Positions 1 to 5,360 of a stretch of 7,143 nt of DNA are shown here, piece after piece. The stretch covers positions 1-7,143 of the forward strand of contig JAFEEK010000130.1 of the NCBI GenBank assembly GCA_018241165.1. The letters run 5' to 3'. Numbering within the stretch: position 1 is the first letter of the stretch; each line of letters starts with the position of its first letter. Under the pieces are notes generated by a model. The model was not told where the DNA came from, made no database searches, and was given only the letters and a program-made list of their open reading frames with translations. Source of the stretch: Pseudomonadota bacterium. GTDB taxonomy: Bacteria > Pseudomonadota > Gammaproteobacteria > Xanthomonadales > Rhodanobacteraceae. Position numbers and translations under genes: made by a program.

Positions 1-703
1 CGACGCGCTCGGCAAGCCGATCTATTTCGACGGCGGCACCACGCCAACCACGATCATCGGCATCGTTGAACGCCTGCAGACGCCGAGCGTGGACGCATGG
101 GCCAACGATTTCGCCTGGAATACCGCGCTGATTCCAACGCGCCTGGATGCCGGCTACTCGCGCTATGCGGTGCGCGCCAAGCCCGGCCGCATGGACGCGG
201 CGATGAAAGCCGCGACTGCCGCGCTGTATACGGCCAACCCGATGCGCGTGTTCTTCCTTGATGGCAAGGGCGCGCGCGCGTTCTCCGAAATCCGCACCAA
301 CACCTACCGCGCCGACCGCGGCATGGCGATCCTGATGGGCGCTATCTGCCTGATCCTGCTCGCCGTCACCGGTGCCGGCATCGTCGGGCTTACCAGTTTC
401 TGGGTCGGCCAGCGCCACAAGCAGATCGGCGTGCGTCGCGCGCTGGGTGCGCGCAAACGCGACATCCTGCGTTACTTCCAGGCCGAAAACCTGCTGATTG
501 CCGGCGGCGGTGCGCTTGCCGGCATCGTGCTCGCGATCGGCTTGAACCTGTGGCTGATGCACCGCTTCGAAATGGATCGAATTCCCGTGTTGTACGTCTT
601 GTTCGGCGTGGCGGTCGTGTTGCTGCTTGGGCAGGCCGCGGTGTTCGCGCCGGCGCGGCGCGCCGCCAATGTGCCGCCGGTGGTGGCGACAAGAAGCGTT
701 TGA
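1..703 (+). CDS. ABC transporter permease B1, FtsX/MacB-type, 5'-truncated
   Basis: C-terminal 233 residues of an inner-membrane permease of the MacB/FtsX (type VII ABC) family; the reading frame is open from base 2 and the start lies outside the window. The fragment begins in the end of the periplasmic MacB_PCD-like domain (ALGKPIYF...TIIGIVE, aligning with ALGKQIWVG...TVVGVI of the complete copy at 2202-3422). It continues into an FtsX domain: membrane helix at about residues 108-135, cytoplasmic IGVRRALGAR at 142-151 (the region that contacts the ATPase in this family), then helices at about 163-184 and 194-217. The C-terminus NVPPVVATRSV is shared with both other B-type permeases here. 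A GTG at 89 could be misread as a start, but homology continues upstream of it. The substrate is unknown; the ATPase partner is not in the window. Family assignment is firm, transport role inferred. Confidence 0.93.
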   Translation, partial: DALGKPIYFDGGTTPTTIIGIVERLQTPSVDAWANDFAWNTALIPTRLDAGYSRYAVRAKPGRMDAAMKAATAALYTANPMRVFFLDGKGARAFSEIRTNTYRADRGMAILMGAICLILLAVTGAGIVGLTSFWVGQRHKQIGVRRALGARKRDILRYFQAENLLIAGGGALAGIVLAIGLNLWLMHRFEMDRIPVLYVLFGVAVVLLLGQAAVFAPARRAANVPPVVATRSV

Positions 704-705
704 GG

Positions 706-755
706 ACACCCCCTTCGGAACGAAGGGGGTCGATGCGCAGCATCGGGGGGATGGC
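706..755. repeat. Palindromic repeat unit, copy 1
   Basis: A 50-bp unit matched by 807-856 with one difference (G at 718, A at 819), at a 101-bp offset. It contains two hairpins: CCCCCTTCG (709-717) pairs with CGAAGGGGG (721-729) around a GAA loop, and CGATGC (731-736) pairs with GCATCG (740-745) around GCA. It ends in a G-run and GATGGC. It begins two bases after the B1 stop codon. It resembles a REP/BIME-like intergenic element; the family name is unknown to me. Confidence 0.85.
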
Positions 756-772
756 GAAAAAGAACATCCCCC
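746..772. repeat. Inverted repeat linking copy 1 to the central palindrome
   Basis: GGGGGATG (746-753) at the end of repeat copy 1 is the exact reverse complement of CATCCCCC (765-772) just before the central palindrome, with an 11-nt A-rich loop between. The central element therefore starts with an inverted copy of the end of the flanking unit, giving the alternating-orientation mosaic typical of REP/BIME clusters. Confidence 0.65.
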
Positions 773-777
773 TCACT

Positions 778-799
778 CCCCCTTCGCAAGCGAAGGGGG
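778..799. repeat. Central palindrome of the repeat cluster
   Basis: CCCCCTTCGC (778-787) is perfectly complementary to GCGAAGGGGG (790-799) with only AA between, so the working loop is larger after fraying. It shares its nine outer stem bases with the flanking units but has a different loop and flanks (CTCACT before, AAGACA after). It therefore looks like a variant class or an inverted relative rather than a third identical copy. Confidence 0.75.
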
Positions 800-806
800 A
801 AGACAA

Positions 807-856
807 ACACCCCCTTCGAAACGAAGGGGGTCGATGCGCAGCATCGGGGGGATGGC
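807..856. repeat. Palindromic repeat unit, copy 2
   Basis: Direct copy of 706-755 with 49 of 50 bases identical. The first stem is CCCCCTTCG (810-818) with CGAAGGGGG (822-830) around AAA. The second is CGATGC (832-837) with GCATCG (841-846). The single change lies in the hairpin loop, so pairing is kept. It ends 8 bases before the ribosome binding site of permease A2. Confidence 0.85.
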
Positions 857-864
857 TTTTAATT

Positions 865-868
865 GGAG
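865..868 (+). promoter_or_regulatory. Ribosome binding site of permease A2
   Basis: GGAG at 865-868 lies 9 nt upstream of ATG at 878. This favours the ATG over an in-frame TTG at 872, which would be only 3 nt from the site. The A3 paralogue starts at the equivalent residue (MFGYYLDL against MFAYYLDL). Confidence 0.75.
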
Positions 869-877
869 TGATTGACG

Positions 878-2191
878 ATGTTTGCTTATTACCTCGACCT
901 TGCGTTGCGAAGCTTTCGCCGCAATCGCGTGCTCACCACGCTGATGGTGCTGGCGCTGGCCTTGGGCATCGGCGCGTCGATCACGACGCTGACCGTGCTC
1001 AAGCTGCTGTCCGGCGATCCGCTGCCGCAGAAAAGCGCGCGGATTTTCGCGCCGGAAATCGATCCATTGACTGCCGCCAGCACGACCCCTGCCGAGAAAC
1101 TGTGGCGCGACTGGGGCAACCTGATGACCTACACCGACGCGATGAACCTGTTGCACGCGCGCAAGGGCGTGCGTCAGTCGGTGATGATGCTCACCCGCGC
1201 CAAGGTCACGCCGCAGGAAGCGGGGCAGCATCCTTTTTACAGCGACGGCGTCGCGGCGACCGCGGATTTCTTCGCCATGTTCGATGCGTCCTTCCAGTAC
1301 GGCGGCGGCTGGAGCGCGAACGACGACGAGAGCCGAGCGCATGTCACGGTGATCGCGGGTTTCCTCAACGACAAGTTGTTCGGCGGGCAGAACAGCGTCG
1401 GGCAGATGCTGCGCGTCAACGACAAGGATTACCGCATCATCGGCGTGTTGAAGCGGTGGGCGCCGCAGCCGCGCTTTTACTCGACCAGCCTTGGCGGGCG
1501 CGGCTACGGCAATGGCGATGCGGTGTTCCTGCCGCTGCAATCGGCGTTTGCGGACAAGATGAATCCGCAGAACGTCAATTGTTTCGACACCGGCTTCGAC
1601 ATCGCTCAACTGGACACCGCGCCCTGCGCCTGGTTGTCGCTGTGGGTGGAACTGGCGAGCGCCGCGGACGCGGGCGCGTACAAGACATTCCTTTCCAACT
1701 ACGTCGCCCAACAGATCGCGCTCGGCCGCATGCACCATCCCGATGTCGACTTGCCGGACCTCATGGGCTATCTCGCCCAGCAGCAAGTCGTGCCGGACGA
1801 TGCGCGCCTGCAGGTCAATCTCGCCTTCGGATTCCTGCTGATCTGCGTCGTCAACACGGTCGGCCTGCTGCTCGCCAAGTGCCTGCGCCGCAGCCGCGAA
1901 ATCGGCGTGCGCCGCGCCTTGGGCGCTTCGCGTGGCGCGATCTTCGCGCAATTCATGATTGAAGCCGGAATGGTTGGCGTCGCCGGCGGCGTGCTCGGTT
2001 TGATCTTCGCCGAACTCGGGTTATGGGCGATACGTCATCAACCGGCCGAGTACGCCAAGCTCGCGCACCTGGATATGGCCATGTTCTTCGCCACCTTTGT
2101 CGTCGCGTTGATTGCGAGCCTTATCGCCGGATTGCTGCCGGCATGGCGCGCCTGCGTGGTCGCGCCGGCGCCGCAACTCAAGGCCAGCTGA
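878..2191 (+). CDS. ABC transporter permease A2, FtsX/MacB-type
   Basis: Complete 437-residue inner-membrane permease of the MacB/FtsX family. A short basic N-terminus (MFAYYLDLALRSFRRNR) leads into membrane helix 1 at about 18-42. A periplasmic domain follows, about 45-310, with the MacB_PCD-like stretch VTVIAGFLNDKLFGG...VGQMLRV...RIIGVL (156-191). Three helices follow at about 313-334, 362-385 and 400-422, with the cytoplasmic motif EIGVRRALGASRGAIFAQF at 341-359. There is no ATP-binding domain, so it needs a separate ATPase. Two periplasmic cysteines, C235 and C250, recur at the same spacing in the paralogue at 4033-5352 and may form a disulfide. The stop codon overlaps the ribosome binding site of the following permease, suggesting coupled translation and a heteromeric A-B complex. 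MacB members move substrates across or out of the periplasm; the substrate here is unknown. Confidence 0.94.
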   Translation: MFAYYLDLALRSFRRNRVLTTLMVLALALGIGASITTLTVLKLLSGDPLPQKSARIFAPEIDPLTAASTTPAEKLWRDWGNLMTYTDAMNLLHARKGVRQSVMMLTRAKVTPQEAGQHPFYSDGVAATADFFAMFDASFQYGGGWSANDDESRAHVTVIAGFLNDKLFGGQNSVGQMLRVNDKDYRIIGVLKRWAPQPRFYSTSLGGRGYGNGDAVFLPLQSAFADKMNPQNVNCFDTGFDIAQLDTAPCAWLSLWVELASAADAGAYKTFLSNYVAQQIALGRMHHPDVDLPDLMGYLAQQQVVPDDARLQVNLAFGFLLICVVNTVGLLLAKCLRRSREIGVRRALGASRGAIFAQFMIEAGMVGVAGGVLGLIFAELGLWAIRHQPAEYAKLAHLDMAMFFATFVVALIASLIAGLLPAWRACVVAPAPQLKAS

Positions 2192-2193
2192 GG
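2190..2193 (+). promoter_or_regulatory. Ribosome binding site of B2, overlapping the A2 stop
   Basis: GAGG at 2190-2193 uses the last two bases of the A2 TGA stop (2189-2191) and lies 8 nt before the ATG at 2202. A ribosome terminating on A2 sits on the B2 initiation region. This fits translational coupling of the two permeases and decides the B2 start; in-frame upstream codons from 2112 lie inside A2. Confidence 0.7.
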
Positions 2194-2201
2194 ATACGTC
2201 C

Positions 2202-3422
2202 ATGCAAATCCAACCCATCCTCGCCGCATTGCGCAAACACAAGATCCCGGCCTTCTTGATCGTGCTGGAAATCGCGCTCGCCTGCGCGGTGCTGTGCAAT
2301 GCGGTGTTCATGATCGGCCAGCGCATCGCTGAGATCCACCTGCCGAACGCGATCGACGAGAACGGCATCAGCGTGATCGGCGTGCAGGGCGTCAATCCGG
2401 ATACCGCGAATGCCGATATTGCGCGCGATCTCGCCGCACTGCGCCAGATACCGGGCGTCAGCGCTGTTGCCGCATTGAATATGTATCCGCTTGGCAACAG
2501 CGGCTGGAATTCGGATGTGTCCACCTCGCCGGCTGAAGGGCTGAACAAGGACAGCCCGAACGTCGCCGAGTACATGTTCACCCAAGGTGGGCCCGAAACG
2601 CTCGGCCTGCGCCTGCTGCAGGGGCGATTGTTCACCGATGCCGAATATGCCGACAGCAAACTCGGCGCGAACTACATGCCCAGCACGCACGTCGTCATCG
2701 TCACGCAAAGTCTTGCGCAGCGGCTGTGGCCGGATGCGAACGCGCTCGGCAAGCAGATCTGGGTTGGCAAGGAAAACGGCTATACCGTGGTCGGCGTCAT
2801 TGCCGACGTGCTGCGGCCGAGCCAGAATGGCGGCGGCATAGCGCACTTCCACTGGAGCATGTTCCTGCCGGTCAGCCCGGCCGCGGGTATCCAGGTTTAC
2901 CTGGTGCGCAGCACGCCGCAGGATCGCGAACGCATCATCCGCGATGGCGTCACGAAACTCGAAGCGCTGTCGCCGTGGGTTGTGGTCGACGGCAAGACCT
3001 TCACCGATGTCCGCGACAAGTTCTTCGCCAACACCCGCAGCATGGTGTGGATGCTGGCGCTGGTATGCGTGGTGATGCTGGCCGTCACCGCGTTCGGCAT
3101 CGTCGGCCTGACCAGCTTCTGGGTCGGCCAGCGTCGCCGTCAGATCGGCATCCGCCGCGCCGTTGGCGCAACGCGCGCGCACATCATGCAGTACTTCCAG
3201 ACCGAGAATTTCCTGCTGAGCACGGCGGGCGTTGCTATCGGCATGCTCCTCGCGTTTAGCATCAACTTGTACCTGATGCAGCACTACCAGATGACGCGCA
3301 TGCCCTGGTACTACCTGCCGGCGAGTGCCATCGCGCTGTGGCTGCTCGGCCAGTTTGCCGTGCTCGGTCCCGCACGCCGCGCGGCCAACGTGCCGCCGGT
3401 GGTGGCGACAAGAAGCGTGTGA
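2202..3422 (+). CDS. ABC transporter permease B2, FtsX/MacB-type
   Basis: Complete 406-residue permease, second member of the A2-B2 pair. N-terminus MQIQPILAALRKHK, helix 1 at about 16-38, periplasmic domain at about 40-278, helices at about 280-306, 335-358 and 370-390. The MacB_PCD-like signature is VVIVTQSLAQRLWPDANALGKQIWVG (164-189) with TVVGVI (195-200). The cytoplasmic loop is RQIGIRRAVGATRAHIMQYFQTE (313-335), the usual ATPase-contacting region. It is shorter than A2 and differs in its periplasmic domain, which lacks the A-type cysteine pair; its cysteines (C28, C32, C289) are all in membrane helices. The start is fixed by the ribosome binding site and by the identical first nine residues of B3. 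The C-terminus NVPPVVATRSV matches B1 and B3. It probably pairs with A2 around a shared ATPase not encoded here; the substrate is unknown. Confidence 0.94.
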   Translation: MQIQPILAALRKHKIPAFLIVLEIALACAVLCNAVFMIGQRIAEIHLPNAIDENGISVIGVQGVNPDTANADIARDLAALRQIPGVSAVAALNMYPLGNSGWNSDVSTSPAEGLNKDSPNVAEYMFTQGGPETLGLRLLQGRLFTDAEYADSKLGANYMPSTHVVIVTQSLAQRLWPDANALGKQIWVGKENGYTVVGVIADVLRPSQNGGGIAHFHWSMFLPVSPAAGIQVYLVRSTPQDRERIIRDGVTKLEALSPWVVVDGKTFTDVRDKFFANTRSMVWMLALVCVVMLAVTAFGIVGLTSFWVGQRRRQIGIRRAVGATRAHIMQYFQTENFLLSTAGVAIGMLLAFSINLYLMQHYQMTRMPWYYLPASAIALWLLGQFAVLGPARRAANVPPVVATRSV

Positions 3423-3433
3423 TGATGCAGTGC

Positions 3434-3730
3434 CTACACGCCGACTCGATGATGCCAATAGCCCGGCTTGCGATGGCAGTGCATGACCGCAACGATCAGG
3501 ACGTATTCGAGTTCGACCGTGTACAACACCGCGTAAGGAAACACGCGGGTCAGGCAGCGCCGCACATCCTCTTCCAAAATGGCGTAACTTGTGGGTTGTT
3601 CGACGAGTTTGCCGATTGCCGCTTCGACGCTGTCGACGAAACGATTCGCAAGCGCGGGTTGTATCGCCGCGTAGTGGCGTGCTGCACCCTCGAATTCCGC
3701 AAGCGCTTCAGGGTGGAACCGAAACTTCAT
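3434..3730 (-). CDS. RelE/ParE-family toxin
   Basis: Toxin half of a type II toxin-antitoxin pair, 98 residues, the normal size for the RelE/ParE superfamily (PF05016). Features seen: N-terminal FHPEALAEFEGAARHYA (5-21), two predicted helices to about residue 42, then the C-terminal strand core RRCLTRVFPYAVLYTVE (57-73) and VLIVAVMHCHRKPGYW (77-92). The conserved arginines (R57, R58, R62), the FPY turn (64-66), Y70 and the HxxRxPxYW end (H84, R87, P89, Y91, W92) match intact members, so it looks functional. RelE members cut mRNA at the ribosome and ParE members poison gyrase; the sequence alone does not choose between them. Its ATG overlaps the antitoxin stop by 4 bp (ATGA). It converges on permease B2, whose stop is only 11 bp away, so the toxin transcript may run antisense into B2. 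Confidence 0.9.
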   Translation of the reverse strand: MKFRFHPEALAEFEGAARHYAAIQPALANRFVDSVEAAIGKLVEQPTSYAILEEDVRRCLTRVFPYAVLYTVELEYVLIVAVMHCHRKPGYWHHRVGV

Positions 3731-3960
3731 CCGGCGATGATTTTGCGCACGCGTTGCAGAGCTTCGTCGCCAGCGATGGGCGTCACCTTACCGATACGGA
3801 CCTCATCGCGGCGGCGCGTTGCCTCGGCAACCCATAACGCCTGGATTTCCCGATCCTGCGCCGGATCGAGACTCTCCACCAGCCGGTCGGCCAGCAATGC
3901 ACGCGCTTCGCTGGGCAGCGACAGCACGGCTTCGGTGAGTTGTTCGACGCTGATGGCCAT
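3727..3960 (-). CDS. Addiction module antitoxin, TIGR02574/PF09720 type
   Basis: Antitoxin of 77 residues encoded directly before the RelE/ParE-type toxin. It shows the family layout: a helical N-terminus with LSLPSEARALLADRLVESLD (13-32) and a C-terminal region with W43, E46, RRR (49-51), G57 and DEALQRVRKII (65-75) that in this family wraps the toxin. Antitoxins of this class bind and neutralise the partner toxin, are usually unstable, and often help repress their own promoter. Start choice: ATG at 3960 gives the usual length and start (MAISVEQL), but no Shine-Dalgarno precedes it. An in-frame ATG at 4002 would add 14 residues and has GGTGA upstream. I prefer 3960 by family length, with doubt. 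The pair lies on the strand opposite to the permeases, in the spacer between two permease pairs, which suggests insertion as a cassette. Confidence 0.86.
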   Translation of the reverse strand: MAISVEQLTEAVLSLPSEARALLADRLVESLDPAQDREIQALWVAEATRRRDEVRIGKVTPIAGDEALQRVRKIIAG

Positions 3961-3966
3961 GCGCGA

Positions 3967-3995
3967 ACAATACGCGCGTGCCGTGCTGCATACAA
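3967..3995 (-). promoter_or_regulatory. Weak candidate promoter for the antitoxin-toxin pair
   Basis: On the - strand, TTGTAT (3995-3990) and TATTGT (3972-3967) stand 17 bp apart and match the -35 and -10 consensus at 3 and 4 of 6 bases. Transcription would begin at about 3960, the antitoxin ATG itself, which would make a leaderless message and would explain the missing ribosome binding site. A short inverted repeat, GCGCG/CGCGC (3961-3965/3973-3977), overlaps the -10 and could be an operator. The match is weak and could be chance. Confidence 0.22.
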
Positions 3996-4022
3996 CCGCC
4001 ATGATTTCACCGCATCAGCCAC

Positions 4023-4026
4023 GGAG
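4023..4026 (+). promoter_or_regulatory. Ribosome binding site of permease A3
   Basis: GGAG at 4023-4026 lies 6 nt before the ATG at 4033 and fixes that start. In-frame codons upstream to 3940 run through the antitoxin gene on the other strand and do not align with permease A2, so the longer reading is rejected. Confidence 0.7.
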
Positions 4027-4032
4027 TTCGTA

Positions 4033-5352
4033 ATGTTCGGCTACTACCTCGACCTCGCCCTGCGCAGCCTCAAGCGCTCGCCAATCCTCACCGCGCTGAT
4101 GGTTCTCGCCATTGCGGTCGGCATCGGCGCAAGCATGACCACGCTGACGGTGATGCATATTCTTTCCGGTGATCCGCTGCCCGGCAGGAGCGCGCACATT
4201 TTCTATCCGCAGGTGGATGCCAGCCCTGGCGATTGGCACAACAAGAACCCGCTGGACATGATGGATTACCGCTCTGCTGTGGATTTGTGGGACGCACAGC
4301 GCGCCGACCGCCAGGCGCTGATCGTGGACAGTGCCATCAAGGTGCGTGCGGCGGATGCAAACCTGCCGCCGTTGATGCTGACGATGTTGTCCACGACCGC
4401 GGATTTCTTCCCGATGTTCGACGTGCCGTTCGAATACGGCGGCGGCTGGACGGCGCAAGACGACGCCCGGCGCGCGCGCGTGGCGATCATCTCCGGCGAT
4501 CTCAACGACAAGTTGTTCGGCGGCAAGGACAGCGTCGGCAAGACCCTGCGCCTGAAAGACAGCGATGTGCGCATCGTCGGCGTGTTGGCGCCATGGCGAC
4601 CCAGGCCGCAGTTCTACACCGTGGTGGGCGGCAACTACGCCAATGGCGACACTGCCGGCTTTTACGGCAAGACCGAGGACGTGTTCGTGCCGTTCCAGAC
4701 CGGGCTGGAAATCAACGACGGCAATTTCTGGCAGTTCACCTGTTGGGGATTGCCGTCGACGCCCGGGCATCTGCAGGACTCGCCATGCGCTTGGGTCGGC
4801 TTGTGGGTACAACTCGACAGCGCGACAAAAGTCGCCGACTACCGCGCCTTCATCGCCAATTATGCGCAGCAACAAAAAACGCTGGGGCGAATCACCAAGA
4901 CCAACACGCGCATGCTCGACCTGATGCAATGGCTCGACTACAACGGCGTGCTGCCGCGCGACGTGAAATTGCAAACCTGGCTGGCCTTCGCATTCCTCGC
5001 GATCTGCCTGTGCAACACGGTCGGTTTGTTGCTTGCCAAGTTCCTGCGCCGCGCCGGCGAGATCGGCGTGCGCCGCGCGCTGGGTGCTTCGCGCCGCGCG
5101 GTATTCGCGCAGTGCCTGACCGAAGCCGGTCTGGTCGGATTCATCGGCGGCGTGGGCGGCTGGCTGCTGACGATGCTGGGATTGTGGCTGGTGCGGCGGC
5201 AGCAGACGCCGTATTCGGATCTGGTGAACCTGGATGTCGCGATGTTTTTCGTGACCTTCGCGCTGGCCATCGCCGTGAGCCTGCTGGCCGGTGCGTTGCC
5301 GGCTTTCCGGGCCAGCCGTATTGCGCCGGCATTGCAACTTAAAACCTTGTGA
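4033..5352 (+). CDS. ABC transporter permease A3, FtsX/MacB-type
   Basis: Complete 439-residue inner-membrane permease, close paralogue of A2. Helix 1 at about 18-42 carries VGIGASMTTLTV, against LGIGASITTLTV in A2. The periplasmic domain spans about 45-312 with YGGGW (135-139), LNDKLFGG (157-164) and IVGVL (181-185). Helices follow at about 317-337, 364-387 and 402-424, with cytoplasmic EIGVRRALGASRRAVFAQ at 343-360. The cysteine pair C237/C252 has the same 15-residue spacing as in A2, while the residues between differ. The region at about 60-120 and the loop at 195-235 diverge most from A2, so a different partner or cargo is plausible. The gene stands 30-72 bp from the divergent antitoxin, depending on the antitoxin start, and is followed after 8 nt by B3. 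It has no ATPase domain, and the substrate is unknown. Confidence 0.94.
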   Translation: MFGYYLDLALRSLKRSPILTALMVLAIAVGIGASMTTLTVMHILSGDPLPGRSAHIFYPQVDASPGDWHNKNPLDMMDYRSAVDLWDAQRADRQALIVDSAIKVRAADANLPPLMLTMLSTTADFFPMFDVPFEYGGGWTAQDDARRARVAIISGDLNDKLFGGKDSVGKTLRLKDSDVRIVGVLAPWRPRPQFYTVVGGNYANGDTAGFYGKTEDVFVPFQTGLEINDGNFWQFTCWGLPSTPGHLQDSPCAWVGLWVQLDSATKVADYRAFIANYAQQQKTLGRITKTNTRMLDLMQWLDYNGVLPRDVKLQTWLAFAFLAICLCNTVGLLLAKFLRRAGEIGVRRALGASRRAVFAQCLTEAGLVGFIGGVGGWLLTMLGLWLVRRQQTPYSDLVNLDVAMFFVTFALAIAVSLLAGALPAFRASRIAPALQLKTL

Positions 5353-5360
5353 GTACGTCC

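Larger units (their letters stand above)
704..877. other. Intergenic spacer packed with palindromic repeats
   Basis: This 174-bp gap separates permease B1 from permease A2 and contains no credible gene. It is almost wholly made of C-run/G-run palindromes: two near-identical 50-bp units flank a third, different palindrome, all sharing the CCCCCTTCG/CGAAGGGGG stem. A transcript reading through would fold into a chain of strong hairpins directly after the B1 stop codon. None of the stems is followed by a convincing U-run (only TTTT at 857-860), so a simple intrinsic terminator is not supported. Partial attenuation, RNA processing or 3'-end protection are possible. Confidence 0.8.

Noticed and set aside
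709..729. Hairpin after B1 as an intrinsic terminator
   Set aside because: The stem is strong but is followed by TCGATGC rather than a U-run, and the same unit recurs 101 bp later, so a repeat element explains it better.
704..860. CRISPR-like array
   Set aside because: There are only two direct copies, each an internal palindrome with hairpins, separated by a further related palindrome rather than by unique spacers; no cas gene is present.
773..1951. Long - strand open frame opposite A2 (392 codons)
   Set aside because: Antisense shadow of A2; no recognisable domain, no ribosome binding site, and it starts inside another gene.
550..1962. Long + strand open frame (470 codons) across the B1 end, the repeats and A2
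   Set aside because: It runs out of frame through two clear permeases and the palindromes. Its product is arginine/alanine-rich with no domain, as expected from a GC-rich shadow frame.
2178..3458. Long - strand open frame opposite B2 (426 codons)
   Set aside because: Antisense shadow of B2 with His/Arg/Asp-rich composition typical of the complement of coding DNA; it would also overlap the toxin gene.
3338..4033. + strand open frame over the toxin-antitoxin region
   Set aside because: The - strand frames match known toxin and antitoxin families with the expected 4-bp overlap; the + strand product matches nothing.
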